The position numbers were made by a program, and so were the translations under genes. A stretch of DNA of 64,000 bases from Notolepis coatsorum. Taxonomy: Eukaryota; Chordata; Actinopteri; Aulopiformes; Paralepididae. The notes below the pieces were generated by a model, which searched no databases, was not told the origin of the DNA, and saw only the letters and a list, made by a program, of their open reading frames with translations. How positions within the stretch are numbered: the stretch's first letter is position 1; every line of letters starts with the position of its first letter. Shown here in pieces: positions 31,581 to 44,162 of the stretch. Location: assembly GCA_963971535.1 (NCBI GenBank), contig OZ020592.1:125972672-126036671 (forward strand). Direction: 5' to 3'.

Positions 31581-32525
31581 TTAACTCTTTCAGTGCCACT
31601 CACGAGATTTCTCGTGTTTTTTATAGGTGGTTGCTAGCCACTCACGAGATTTCTCGGAATTATTATTATTATTTTTTTTTTGCGATCTGAAAAATTATTG
31701 CATCACCCGAGCCTACCCGAGTATTGCCGAGCTGCGCCGGTGATCACTGTGGAAAAAAGCGCCCCCTGTCGTCTCCCAGATGACATAAGTGATTTTGGAA
31801 TGGACTCAATGAAAATGAATGGGGAAAAAAATCCGGTACTCCACATTTTCCAGTTCACTGATCCAGCCGGGGTTACTAGAGTTCATTCTGGAGCCTCAGA
31901 TCCCCGCGGATCATGGAGATCCACTGTGTCGCGTTGGATCCATACACGTATCGATTTTTTCGAATGGTGATCAGGAATTGGAATATACCAGTTGGATACC
32001 ATCTGATGTCAGGTAAGGACTCTATGTTATCAGTGGTAGGATATTCAGAGTAAGTTTGATGAAGTTATAAGCTGTTTTGTGAAATGTCTTCTTTCGGTTT
32101 CAATGTAAAACTCCGAGAGGAAATCAACGAGGCGATTATCCGCGCGCGGCCGTAATGTGCGTGCGTGCACGTATAATATTGATCATCTAGCGTTTATTTG
32201 AAAACGATTCATAAAAAGGCAGACGAATATCAACGTTGTGGAATATTCCACTAAAAGACGATTTTCATAGAATGCTCCAGAATGAGCTGTTTTTTATATC
32301 AAAACGGGGGCTTTTCTAACTGCTCTGAAACGGCAACGACGCGATAAAAAAACAATCTGCCTTCACAGCACTGTCTGGAAAATAGTCTTTGATAATGCGA
32401 TGGGCAGATTAGACACATAGCCATAATTTAAAACATAGATTAGGCGATATTAACGTTAACATTGGCGCGGATGGTGGCATTCAAGCGGTAAAATGGAAAA
32501 CCAGGCGTGGCACTGAAAGAGTTAA
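31581..32525. mobile_element. non-autonomous TTAA-target DNA transposon (copy 2)
   Basis: The ends TTAACTCTTTCAGTGCCA and TGGCACTGAAAGAGTTAA are exact reverse complements and include the TTAA duplication. Just inside is 'cacgagatttctcgtg', a subterminal palindrome. The interior is co-linear with 49235-49640 and 50718-51227, so it is the same family. Confidence 0.88.
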
Positions 32526-34244
32526 GGGATGGGAGATTCTTCAAATTCATGCAGGCTTTCTTGACAGCCTTATAACTCTTACCTCTCTCATTTTTACTCT
32601 GCAACGCTTTGGCGAATAACTTTCTGATGTCCATTGTGATTGAAACGTGGTGCCTCGAGCACTGTGTGTGTGTTTACCTGGCTGTAAACTGCGCGGCCAG
32701 CTGACCCATGTATGCTCTGTCATAGGGGTGTGCAAACCATTCAACTTACAAAAAAGAGCCTGTTGGAGGATTTCAACAAGATAAATCGAAACAGTGCAAA
32801 ATATTTCACTATAATATTTCAAAGCGAAGTAAAAAAAAAATAAGAATTATTATGTAATCACTAGGGCACAGGTGATGATCAGTAGGGCATGTGCCCTACT
32901 GATAGTGGTCTAAATACGCCGATGGTCTGCCCCTCTGCCAAACAAGCAGGCCAACCTCTTGTTCGCGCGTGAGCCCGTTATAATTACACTACTGTCGCTA
33001 TTTTACAATGAACTATAATGAATTACGGGTCATACAGAACACGCCAGTGTTGGAAGTAATGCACGGAAGCTTATTTCCGCGTCTGCAGTCTCCATATTCT
33101 ACCGCTGGGCGCCAGGTACGCATGGTCCGAGCTGTGCGTATATATACGCACAAAGTCAAGCACACGTTCAAATTGATAAGTCCCACACTTTGCTTAGAAA
33201 TGATCGTACGCACGGGTTACGCACATATCTGTGCATACGCAACATTGATAAATGAGGGCCGAATTGCTAACATGCAAGTGTGTCCGTTCATGCAAAATGC
33301 CAAGCTGCACATGCTTATCAAATGGACTGGCAGTGGCATGCACAGATATGTGCAAGTTACAGACATGCATCAACCAAAAACTGCAGGATGATCCAGAACC
33401 TGACTTCAAACTCGAGGAGTCAGAGGATGAGAGAGACGAGCAGTTTGAGTGACATTATGGGGTGATTCTGGACTAGGTTACCCATCGTGATAGCCTGACT
33501 ATAATCAGATCTTGACATATTGGCCTATTCCCATTAATAACGATACTGTATACTGTGGGATTAAATGTATGATTCATTTTCAATGTTAATTTTGTTTATA
33601 ATGTTGTTCTGTTTAATGTAGTCATTGTGGTGTCCTTTATATCCTGTATATGTATGGTATAAGGACAGACCACATTGTGACATTATCCTAGTGGCTGTTC
33701 TGTAATAGGAGCCTAATACTGCTCTTCTAATTTAAGGCTCACAATCACCACTGACAAGAAATAGTATAGGCATATTATACATTTCCTGAATCCTTATGGT
33801 CCTGCGAGTGTTTTGTATTTTGTATTTTGTGTCCCTGTTGCTCCTAGATGACACAAGGCTAAGAGATAGTATATAACTTAGGGGGAAATCGTGTAAAAAT
33901 GTGTGTTGTTGACTGTTCAAAGAGCTCCAGTGACCTCTATATTGGTCAGAGAGATTCTTAGCTTGAATGAAAGATGACATAGTCCCCTTTAAAATGATAC
34001 CAAATACAATATTGTGAAACATTGACAGATGTCCTCTACGTGAGTATAAAGCAGGATATGCACCAACATCTGAAATGCAATTTCCTGAGGGGGTGCAGTA
34101 TACTTCATGACTTGATAATTATGATAAAGCTACCACTCCGGAAGGGCTATCATACCAAAATATCATCTACAGACATAGATCTTTAAAAAAATTATATGTA
34201 TGTTTCGTCACCTTGAGTGGTACCGACAAGTGAAATTTTGGACT
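32526..34244. other. non-coding stretch
   Basis: No gene is seen. 33100-33260 contains 'gtacgcacgggttacgcaca' and ends 'ttgataaatgagggcc', like the terminus of a Harbinger-type MITE, but its partner end is unclear. Confidence 0.45.
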
Positions 34245-34480
34245 CTGGCCCATGGACTAATAAGTCTAAACCTAACCCTTGACATAATCCTTAACCTAAC
34301 TCTAAGTCTAAACCTAAACCCTAACATAACCCGTACCCTACCCTTAACCTAACCCTTAGTCTAAACCTAAACCCTAACATAACCCATACCCTACCCATAA
34401 CCTAACCATAAGTCTAAAGCTAACCCATAACATAACCCTTACCATAGCCTTAACCTAACCATATGTCTAAGCCTAAAAAT
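34245..34480. repeat. telomere-like degenerate (CCTAAC)n
   Basis: Runs of 'aacctaaccct', 'aaaccctaacataaccc' and 'agtctaaacctaa' repeat irregularly over about 235 bp. They resemble CCCTAA but are too diverged to be a functional telomere. Confidence 0.75.
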
Positions 34481-34534
34481 AAGTATTTTTCTAAACAAAA
34501 ACAAGCTAACGTTAGTGCTAGCTGGTTAGACTTA

Positions 34535-34576
34535 TGTAAGCTATTTAATGTGTTCTATGTTATTATTGATGCTGAC
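34535..34576 (+). repeat. left part of an LTR split by Gypsy-2
   Basis: It begins TGTAAGCTATT. Its continuation would be 44381-44539, ending GGTTACA and followed by 'tggtggcagtggtggga', a Gypsy-type primer-binding site. Joined length is about 201 bp, fitting an LTR. Confidence 0.5.
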
Positions 34577-34777
34577 TGTAATGTATGGAGTAGTAGAGGG
34601 ACTACTTAACGTTAGGCTACATACGCCCCTCTTGTCCTGCGTGCTTACGCTACGCACGGGTCATATTATGTACTGCCGGGTTGGGGGTACAACGTCATTA
34701 AAGCCATGGGTTCAAGCTATCAACATCTCCGTGATTATTGTATTATGTAGTTGTGTAGTTAGACAACATACACGACA
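34577..34777 (+). repeat. Gypsy-2 5' LTR
   Basis: 201 bp, TGTAATG ... CACGACA. It is followed two bases later by 'ttggcgacaag', the expected position of a primer-binding site. Confidence 0.92.
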
Positions 34778-35016
34778 AATTGGCGACAAGATTAAAAGTA
34801 CCTACGTTTTTTCACCTTCATGAAACCACCTGTCACGAAGGAGAGGAGATTTTCGAGAGGAAGACCCGAATTCACTTGCATTGGAAAAGTGGGCTGCATG
34901 CTAGCTGCTACACGGACCACACGTGAGAAGAATAAGGTTCACGTGAGTCGAGTGGAAAAGTGCACAAAGCTAGTTTGACGGAGATAATCTTGGACTGAAT
35001 AAAAAGAAAAAGAAAA

Positions 35017-35642
35017 ATGTTGTTGATTGGCACTTTGGCTGCATTTGATAGCAGTGTTGAAGACTGGACAAGTTACGTTGAAAGAGTGGAGCTTTATTGC
35101 CAGGCGAATCTTATCGACAATGGTCAAAAAGCTGTCGTTCTGTTGAGTGTGATGGGCGCAAAGACTTACGGACTGCTGCGCAATTTGCTAGCACCTGTGA
35201 AGCCCGCAGAGATGACATTCAAAGAAATTCAGGATACTCTTCAAGACCACTTGAGCCCCAAACTATTGGTAATAGCTGAGAGATTCAAGTTTCACAAGCG
35301 AAATCAAGAAAAAGGGGAAAGCATATCTGACAGAGCTACGCAGATTGTCCGAACACTGTGATTTCAGACTAGGCCTAAATGATGCGTTGAGGGACAGACT
35401 AGTCTGTGGTATGCATAATGAAGCCACACAGAAGAAATTACTGTCGGAGAAAGACCTTGATTACAAAAGGGGCGCTCAACATAGCAATATCTATGGAAAC
35501 TGCAGCAAGGGGAGCATCAGAAATACAACAAAAAGGGATAGAGTGTGAAACCAATAAAATGTCACTGAAACAAGGAAAGCAATGTTATCGTTGTGGCAAG
35601 ACATCACACGATCCAGATGAATGTTGGTTCAAAGACAAAGAG
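35017..35642 (+). pseudogene. gag: Gypsy-2 Gag, frameshifted and interrupted
   Basis: The frame starts MLLIGTLAAFDSSVEDW and shows the Gypsy capsid block (W..Y.ERVELYCQAN, then VVLLSVMGAKTYGLL). It needs two frame changes, near 35350 and 35490, to reach the first zinc knuckle CYRCGKTSHDPDEC at about 35583. The foldback element is inserted right after this knuckle. The second knuckle (C-x2-C-x4-H-x4-C) lies beyond the insertion at 42375-42416, in the frame predicted if the insertion and one copy of its target site are ignored. Confidence 0.9.
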
Positions 35643-35659
35643 GGGTCCTACTAATCACC

Positions 35660-36735
35660 CCAAAGTACCAGAAAATACCCTAAAGTACCCCAAAATACCC
35701 CAAAGTACCCCAAAGTATACCCCAAAATACCAGAAAATACCCCAAAGTACCCCAAAATACCCCAAAGTACCCCAAAATACCCCAAAGTATACCCCAAAAT
35801 ACCCCAAAGTATACCCCAAAATACCCCAAAGTATCCCAAAATACCCCAAAGTACCCCAATGTACCCCAAAATACCCCAAAGTACCCCAAAATACCCCAAA
35901 GTATACCCCAAAATACCCCAAAGTACCAGAAAATACCCCAAAATACCCCAAAGTACCCTAAAATACCCCAAAGTAGCCCAAAATACCCCAAAGTACCCTA
36001 AAATACCCCAAAGTACCAGAAAATACCCTAAAGTACCCCAAAATACCCCAAAATACCCCAAAGTATACCCCAAAATACCCCAAAGTACCCCAAAATACCC
36101 CAAAGTATACCCCAAAATACCCCAAAGTATCCCAAAATACCCCAAAGTACCCCAATGTACCCCAAAATACCCCAAAGTATACCCCAAAATACCCCAAAAT
36201 ACCCCAAAGTACCCTAAAATACCCCAAAGTAGCCCAAAATACCCCAAAGTACCCTAAAATACCCCAAAGTATACCCCGAAATACCCCAAAGTATACCCCA
36301 AAATACCCCAAAGTACCAGGAAATACCCCAAAATACCCCAAAGTACCCTAAAATACCCCAAAGTACCCCGAAATACCCTAAAATACCCCAAAGTATACCC
36401 CAAAGTACCAGAGAATACCCCAAAATACCCTAAAATATCCCAAAGTATACCCCAAAGTACCAGAAAATACCCCAAAGTACCCCAAAATACCCCAGAATAC
36501 CCCAAAATACCCCAAAGTATACCCCAAAATACCAGAAAATACCCCAAAATACCCCAAAGTATACCCCAAAATACCCCCAAAGTACCCCAAAGTATACCCC
36601 AAAATACCCCAAAGTACCCCAAAGTATACCCCAAAATACCCCACAGTACCCCAAAATACCCCAAAGTACCCCAACATATCCCAAAATACCCCAAAGTGCC
36701 TGGAAATATACCACAAAGTACCACAAAATACCTAA
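35660..36735. repeat. foldback outer arm, left: (CCCCAAAATA/CCCCAAAGTA)n
   Basis: 10-bp units with occasional 12-bp 'ccccaaagtata' and variant 'ccagaaaata' units. Larger blocks also recur (for example 35820-35890 and 36120-36180). The reverse complement is 41209-42350. Confidence 0.95.
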
Positions 36736-36782
36736 AATGAAAAACTAAAATGTGCACATTTTGTGTAATAGTGTAATAGTGT

Positions 36783-39700
36783 GTGAATGAATGAATGAAT
36801 GAAAACTTTATTTAACAGATTGCAGAATGGGTACAATACAGTACGGCTCAATACATACAATTGTTAAGGGGATGCAGACCTGAGAAAGACGTTTGTCTTG
36901 TTTCCATCAGGGTCCCCCATTTTCAATTCATATAGACATTTATGACATACACAACATACATGACATTTATGGCATAGGGACATATAGGTATTTAGTACTG
37001 ATACATTTGTGACATAAACGGTATTCAAATATACAGTACTGTTACCCCTAGATCCTGACAGAGTATATATGATGGGGAGGGGACTGTACATTAGGACGGG
37101 GTGGGTGGGTGGGAGAGAAATATACATACGGCGGGGAGGGAATATATACATGCGGTGGGGAGGAGACTGTCTATTAGGAGGTGGTGGGGGTTTTGGGCAT
37201 TTACGGTGGCCAGTTTCGAATTGCAGCCTCCCGTAGGTGCTCTTTAAGAGCAGTTTTGAATGTGGGTAGTGATTCATATTCCTTTACAGCTTTGGGTAGG
37301 GCGTTCCACATTGTTGTGGCATAATTGCGAAACGTGTTTAGTCCCTTGTTTGAGCCGAATCTGGGTTTTACATGATTTGTTGAGCTTCCTCTGGTGTCGT
37401 GGTTGTGGTATTCACTGACCTTTGGGAAGTATTTTGACATGTACATGGGTACCCCGGTCGTATAGTGTATCTTGTAGACCAGGCCCATTGCAGGTTGCTG
37501 TACTCTGTCGTCTACTCTAAGCCATCCTAGGTTGTCAAAGTGGGCAGGGGTGAGGTGGGTTCTGGGGTTCAGGTCAAGTAGTAGTCTGACCAGTTTGTTT
37601 TGTGATGTTTGTAATTTTGTTTTAAGCGCCTTTGAGGTGCTTTGGTACCATGAGGTGCACGCATAGTCGTAGTACCCTTGAATGAGTGCTCCTGCCAGAG
37701 TCTTCAGGGTATTCTTGTTTACCAGAGAGGAGATCCGGTACAAGAATCTAGTTCGTTGGTTGACTTTTTTTATTACATTGGATGCCATTTTGTCACAGGA
37801 AAGATTTGCCTCTAGGATGGAACCCAGGTAGGTAATTTCGTCTTTCCTTGTGACAATATTGTCACCCACTGTAACTGAGAAGCCGTCGGTCTTGCTGAGT
37901 TTGTTATTTGAACCGAAGAGAATGGACTCTGTTTTGCCCATGTGTAATGATAGTTTGTTATCAGCGAGCCATATGCAGATTTTGCCTAGTTCCGTGCTGA
38001 GGGTTTTTTCAACCTGCAACTTGTTCTTGTCAGAGACCAGCAGGGCTGAGTCGTCCGCAAACAGGAACAAGTTGCAGTCACAGGCTGACGACATGTCATT
38101 TGCATAAATTAGGAAGAGTAGCGGTCCTAGTATGCTTCCTTGTGGAACACCACAGCTCACTGTGAGGGGGGGGGATAGAGTACCGTTTACCTCTACCATC
38201 TGTTCTCTCCCCTCCAGGTAGGATTGCATCCAGCTCACTGATAAGCTATCAAAACCAATTGCTTTTAGCTTGTCCATCAGAATGGAGTGATTGACAGTGT
38301 CGAAGGCCTTTTGTAGGTCCAGCATGACCATGCCGCAGTATTTGCCCGCGTCCACCTCTTGTTTGATGTGGTCGTTCAAATAGAGGAGGCATGTGTCAGT
38401 GGAGTGGGACGTTCTGAAGCCAGATTGGAATTCGTAGATTAGATTTTTTTCCGCCAGGTACTTTTCGACCTATTCGTAGACTATTTTCTCCATGACTTTC
38501 GAGATGGAGGAAAGAATAGAAACAGGGCGGTAGTTGCCTGGGTCTAATTTGCTGCCCTTTTTGTGCAGAGGGGTCACTCTCGCAATTTTGAAGTCCTTGG
38601 GGACGTGTCCCTGTTTTATAGAGAGGTTTATTATGTGTGTGATGACTGGGGTGATGGCGGCTGCTGCGTCTCTGAGGAATTTGGAGGGGATGTTGTCATG
38701 GCCAGTGGCCTTGTTAGGTTGGAGGGCGCTCAATTTTTTGAGTACCTCATCAGTTGTTACCATTTCAAGTTTGAAGTCATCTTTGTGGACCCCTAGGTTT
38801 TTGTAGTATTCTACTATGTGTTCTACCCCATAATGCCCTGAGTGGGAGGGTAGTTTGTTTACCAGTGTTGTGGCTATGTTTGTGAAGAAGATGTTTAAGT
38901 AATTGGCTACATCCAGCTTGTCTGTGATGAGTGTGTTGTCCGTCTTTATGTTTATGTTTGAGAATCTGGTTTTAAGTTTTTTACTGCAGCCTAGTTGATT
39001 ATTGAGTAATTTCCAAAGTTCGCAGGGTTTGTTTTTGTTTTCCTCAGTTTTGTCGTTGATGAAATTTCTTTTTGCGGTTCTGATCATGGTGTTTACGTCA
39101 TTTCTTAGTCTGTTTCTTTGAATTTTTTGTTCAACCACGTGGGCTTGGAGTTCACTGTTTGAGCTTTTGGAAAGCTTTGTCTGACTTTTATGAAGTTCAG
39201 AGCATTTTTTGTCTCTGGTTTTCATAGCGGCCAGTATTTCAGTGTGCATCCATGGCTCAGCGCGATTTTTAACCCTGGTGGTTCTTATGGGTGCCATGTT
39301 ATTGAGTATTGCTGTGAATTTGGTTTTGAATCCAAGCCATGTTTCTTCAACCTGTGTACCACTGAGTTCATCTGACCAGTCCAAGCTCCCCAGTTCTAGG
39401 TTAAAGGCCTCTCTAGAGTAAGTTTTGAGGTCTCTAGATGTGACTGTTTTGTGACAGCCGGCCTTCTGTTTTAGCTTTTTGCGGGTACAGAAAATCATAT
39501 AATGATCACTTAACCCGCACGCTATCACCCCTTTATTGGAGATCATGGACTTGTCAGAGGTCAAAATGAGGTCAATGGTGGTTTGTGTCGAATCACATAC
39601 CCTTGTGGGTTGGGTGATTAGCTGGCTGAAACCGTGCAGATCAGAAAATCTACTGAAGGCCTTGAAGACGGGTTCTGCTTTACGCAGCATATCCGTGTTC

Positions 39701-40096
39701 CAGTCCCCAATAAGAATTTTTTCTACCCCCTCCACCCCAGCTAAACACCCATCAAGTGTGTCATAAAAGCCACTCTGTTCTGGCGGTCTATATATTGTGC
39801 CTACTAGTACTGGTTTCGCCCTGTCTAATAAGATTTCAATCCAAACAGTTTCAATTTCATCATGGTTAAGGTCAGTACGGTTGATGTATTTGGTATCCTT
39901 GTGTATATACACGCAGACGCCACCTCCATACTGGTTTCTATCCCTCCTGACTATTGAGTAGTTTTCAATTGTTCACTGTTCATTTGTGTCCTGTCCTGTG
40001 GTGGGGGGAGGGGGGGCGTTGTTGTTGTTTGTGCCGTGCGTGGGGAGGGGGGGAGGGGGTGATCCTTTGTCCTTTGCTGGAGTTTGTTTGTAGTTT
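36783..40096 (-). mobile_element. LINE inserted in the foldback element
   Basis: On the minus strand it runs from about 40096 to a 3' end 'aataaagttttcattcattc' at 36783. 39975-40096 is a G/C-run-rich leader with stops. The coding part is 37201-39975. It is inserted within (GTGTAATA)n, so the target duplication cannot be delimited. Confidence 0.88.
37201..39975 (-). pseudogene. LINE ORF2: endonuclease and reverse transcriptase with one stop
   Basis: The frame enters mid-endonuclease at YSIVRRDRNQYGGGVCVYI, then TIYRPP, ILIGDWN, TTIDLILTS and GLSDHYMIF, typical of APE-type LINE endonucleases. The reverse transcriptase follows with KGSKLDPGNYRPVSIL, VMLDLQKAFDTVNHSIL, CGVPQGSILGPLLFLIYAND and the catalytic LFADDSALLV. 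A single in-frame TAG at 38470-38472 splits it; the rest is open to the TAA near 37201. The N-terminal part of the endonuclease is missing (5' truncation). It belongs to the L2/CR1/Jockey group by motif style; the exact clade is not resolved. Because just one stop is present, the copy is fairly young. Confidence 0.9.
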
Positions 40097-41205
40097 GTGT
40101 AATAGTGTAATAGTGTAATAGTGTGTAATAGTGTAATACTGTAATAGTGTAATAGTGTGTAATAGTGTAATAGTGTAATAGTGTAATAGTGTGTAATAGT
40201 GTAATAGTGTGTAATAGTGTAATAGTGTGCTAGTGTAATAGTGTGTAATAGTGTGTAATAGTGTGCTAGTGTAATAGTGTAACAGTGTAATAGTGTGCTA
40301 GTGTGTAATAGTGTAATAGTGTGTAATAGTGTAATAGTGTAATAGTGTGCTAGTGTGTAATAGTGTAATAGTGTGTAATAGTTTAATAGTTTAATAGTTT
40401 AATAGTTTAATAATTTAATAGTTTAATAGTGTGTAATAGTGTGTAATAGTGTGTAATAGTGTGTAATAGTGTGTAATAGTGTAATTTTGTGTAATAGTGT
40501 GTAATAGTGTAATAGTGTAATAGTGTGTAATAGTGTAATAGTGTGTAATAGTGTAATAGTGTGTAATAGTGTAATAGACACTATTACACACTATTAAACT
40601 ATTACACACTATTACACACTATTACACTATCACACACTATTACACTATTACACTATTACACTATTACACACTATTACACTATTACACTAGCACACTATTA
40701 CACTATTACACACTATTACACTATTACACACTAGCACACTATTACACTATTACACTATTACACTCACACTAGCACACTATTACACTATTACACACTATTA
40801 CACACTATTACACTAGCACACTATTACACACTATTACACTATTACACACTATTACACTATTACACACTATCACACTATTACACACTATTACACTATTACA
40901 CACTATTACACAAAATTACACTATTACACTATTACACACTATTACACTTACACTATTACACACCATTACACTATTACACTATTACACTAGCACACTATTA
41001 CACTATTACACCATTACACACTATTACACTATTACACACTATTACACTATTACACACTATTACACTATTACACTATTACACACTACACTATTACACTAGC
41101 ACACTATTACACACTATTACACACTATTACACTCTTACACCATTACACTATTACACACTATTACACACTTACACTATTACACACTATTACACTATTACAC
41201 ACTAT
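40097..41205. repeat. foldback inner arms: (GTGTAATA)n then its inverse
   Basis: 40097-40573 is taatagtgt-rich; 40577-41205 is acactatta-rich, its reverse complement. The switch at about 40575 ('gtaatagacactattac') is the symmetry centre. A short ttaatagttt variant lies at 40380-40430. Confidence 0.95.
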
Positions 41206-41208
41206 TAT

Positions 41209-42350
41209 TTTGGGATATGTTGGGGTACTTTGGGGTATTTTGGGGTACTGTGGGGTATACTTTGGGGTACTTTGGGGTATTTTGGGGTACTTTGGGGGTA
41301 TTTTGGGGTATACTTTGGGGTATTTTGGGGTATTTTCTGGTATTTTGGGGTATACTTTGGGGTACTTTGGGGGATTTTGGGGGATTTTAGGGTACTTTGG
41401 GGTACTTTGGGGGATTTTCTGGTACTTTGGGGTATACTTTGGGATATCTTAGTGTATTTTGGAGTATTTTCTGGTACTTTGGGGTATACTTTGGGGTATT
41501 TTAGGGTATTTTGGGGTACTTTGGGGTATTTTCTGGTACGTTGGGGTATACTTTGGGGTATTTTAGGGTATTTTGGGGTATTTTCTGGTACTTTGGGGTA
41601 TACTTTGGGGTATTTTAGGGTACTTTGGGGTATTTTGGGGTATTTTATGGTACTTTGGGGTATTTTGGGGTATTTTCTGGTACTTTGGGGTATTTTGGGG
41701 TATTTTCTGGTATTTTCTGGTACTTTGGGATATTTTCTGTTACTTTGGGGTATTTTGGGGTATACTTTGGGGTATTTTGGGGTATACTTTGGGGTATTTT
41801 AGGGTACTTTGGGGTATTTTGGGGTATACTTTGGGGTACTTTGGGGTATTTTGGGGTATTTTCTGGTACTTTGGGGTATACTTTGGGGTATCTTAGGGTA
41901 TTTTGGGGGTATTTTCTGGTATTTTCTGGTACTTTGGGGTATACTTTGGGGTATTTTAGTGTACTCTGGGGTATTTTGGGGTATTTTGGGGTATTTTATG
42001 GTACTTTGGGGTATTTTGGGGTATTTTCTGGTACTTTGGGGTATTATGGGGTATTTTCTGGTATTTTCTGGTACTTTGGGGTATTTTCTGGTACTTTGGG
42101 GTATACTTTGGGGTATTTTGGGGTATACTTTAGGGTATTTTGGGGTATTTTAGGGTACTTTGGGGTATTTTGGGGTATACTTTGGGGTATTTTGGGGTAC
42201 TTTGGGGTACTTTGGGGTATTTTGGGGTATACTTTGGGGTACTTTGGGGTATTTTGGGGTATTTTAGGGTACTTTGGGGTATTTTGGGGTACTTTGGGGT
42301 ATACTTTGGGGTATTTTGGGCTACTTTAGGGTATTTTCTGGTACTTTGGG
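41209..42350. repeat. foldback outer arm, right: (GGGGTATTTT/GGGGTACTTT)n
   Basis: Reverse-complement counterpart of 35660-36735. It is slightly longer and has more 'tattttctgg' units. Confidence 0.95.
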
Positions 42351-42374
42351 GTGATTAGTAGGACCCACAAAGGG

Positions 42375-44010
42375 TGTAGAAAATGTCAAAAGCAAGGTCA
42401 CATTGAAAGAGTGTGCAGATCAGGGAAAAAGCAGTAGGCCTACTCTGACAAAACACAAAGTAGCAGGAAAGCAGCACCCAAAGGAAAATATCTTCAATCC
42501 CCGGAAAGGTGTTCCGATAATGACGGCACAGCGGCTACAGCGGTGGTCACTCTTCCTGGGGGCACATCAGTATGACATTGAGTTCAAGGGGACGAAACAG
42601 CATGGGAATGCTGACGGACTGTCACGTCTACCCCTGCAAACCGCAGAGACAGCCGCAGCTGTAGACCCAGCAGAGGTGTTTCACACCACAATCGTCAACC
42701 AGCTGCCAGTGACCAATGCTCTCATCCAAAGAGAGACACGCAACAACCCCACACTGTCACAGATCTATGACATCACTGTGAAGGGGTGGCCACGACACGG
42801 TAACTCAATGTATCCAGCATTCTCAGCGAGGAGAGAGCAACTGTCAGTGTGCCAGGGAACGCTGATGTGTGGTTCACGAGTAGTGATTCCGTCCAAGCTG
42901 CGCACCAGAGTGTTAGAAGCATTACATGAAGGACACCTGGGAACCGTAAAGATGAAGAGCCTGGCCCGCAGTTATATGTGGTGGCCAGGAATCGATAAGC
43001 AAATCGAGGACATGGCAAAGAGCTGCCCCGGATGTCAGAAGATGCAGAATGCACCACCACAGGCTGCTCTACATCCATGGGAATGGCCATCATCACCGTG
43101 GCAGCGAGTACACATTGATTTTGCAGGACCATTCAAAGACTCGATGTTCTTGATCGCTGTAGATGCGCATTCAAAATGGCCGGAAGTGATCAAAATGAAG
43201 TCAACTACATCTGAGAAGACCATTTCTGTGCTGAGGACTGTGTTCGCCAGGAATGGTTTAGCACAACAGATATGCACGGACAATGGACGCCAGTTTGTTT
43301 CGGATGAATTCCAGACGTTTGTAAAGAGAAATGGAATCAAGCACTTCACATCTGCACCATACCATCCAGCCACGAATGGCTTGGCAGAAAGATTTGTGCA
43401 GACATTCAAGAAAGCAATCAAAGCGATGGATAATGAAGATCTACCGATCCAGCACAAAATCGACAAATTCCTCTTTGCATATCGCAATGCCACACACGCC
43501 ACTACCAACCAGACGCCAGCGATGCTGTTTCTCAAAAGAAACCTGAGATCTCACATGGACCTTCTCAAACCAGATGTGCGACGTGACGTGGAGGACAAAC
43601 AGTTCAAACATCTCAACGACAAACCAACAAGGAGCTTCAAAGTAGGACAGACAGTTCTCGCTCGTGATTATCGGAAGGACAAGTGGAACACCGGAACAAT
43701 CACTTCACGTGATGGACCACTCATGTATACGGTGGACATGGGAAATGATGTATGGAGACGTCATGTTGACCAAATCCTGGACACTCAGGTACAGAACAGT
43801 GTGTCACCTGGCCTGGACTCACCTGAGCAGGAAATAGACAATCCAGTTTTCTCAGCACCACTCACCACAGAGCCGTCGGAAACTGAGAGCTCTAGTGCTG
43901 ATACCTCACCACCTGAGATGTCTCCACAGCCTGGTTCCCCACTCTCAAGCGAGCCAGTGAGACGCTACCCAGAGAGGCAGCGTAAACCGCCTCAGAGACT
44001 TGATCTGTAG
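42375..44010 (+). pseudogene. pol: Gypsy-2 Gag tail plus truncated Pol (RNase H end and integrase)
   Basis: 42375-42437 encodes the second Gag zinc knuckle and ends at TAG. The next frame (from about 42480) enters abruptly at the end of RNase H (QRLQRWSLFLGAHQYDIEFK, then HGNADGLSRLPL). Protease, reverse transcriptase and most of RNase H are therefore deleted. The integrase is complete and open: H-x-H-C-x2-C region (EGHLGTVKMKS ... SCPGCQ), then catalytic IDFAGPF, CTDNGRQF and GLAERF, then a Gypsy chromodomain-less tail rich in Ser/Pro ending at TAG 44010. Open integrase in an element lacking RT suggests it was mobilised in trans before decay. Confidence 0.9.
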
Positions 44011-44162
44011 CCTAAAGGCCATGTTGTTGTTGTGTGTTCAGACATATTTTGAAAACATAATGTCATAGTTAATAGACATTTGGTTAAGGATTGATGTAGG
44101 CCATACATTTATTTTGGAAACAATTATTGTTATTACTTATGTTTATATAGGCCTACCGTTAA

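Larger units (their letters stand above)
35643..42366. mobile_element. giant foldback DNA element made of tandem repeats
   Basis: The termini are GGGTCCTACTAATCACCCC and its reverse complement, identical for about 45 bp. Flanks are ACAAAGAG (35635-35642) and ACAAAGGG (42367-42374), an 8-bp target duplication with one mismatch. Each arm is an outer array of about 1.1 kb ((CCCCAAARTA)n) and an inner array of (GTGTAATA)n. The symmetry centre is near 40575. A LINE (36783-40096) sits in the left inner array; without it the element is about 3.4 kb. No transposase is present. The layout recalls Drosophila FB elements, but I know no named fish family with these ends. Confidence 0.85.

Noticed and set aside
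33100..33260. Harbinger-type MITE
   Set aside because: The right end 'ttgataaatgagggcc' is suggestive, but I found no convincing inverted left end or TA-type duplication.
35651..42358. Tyr/Gly/Phe-rich or Pro/Lys/Tyr-rich repeat proteins
   Set aside because: These are frames through the (CCCCAAARTA)n arms of the foldback element; they appear on both strands and both arms.
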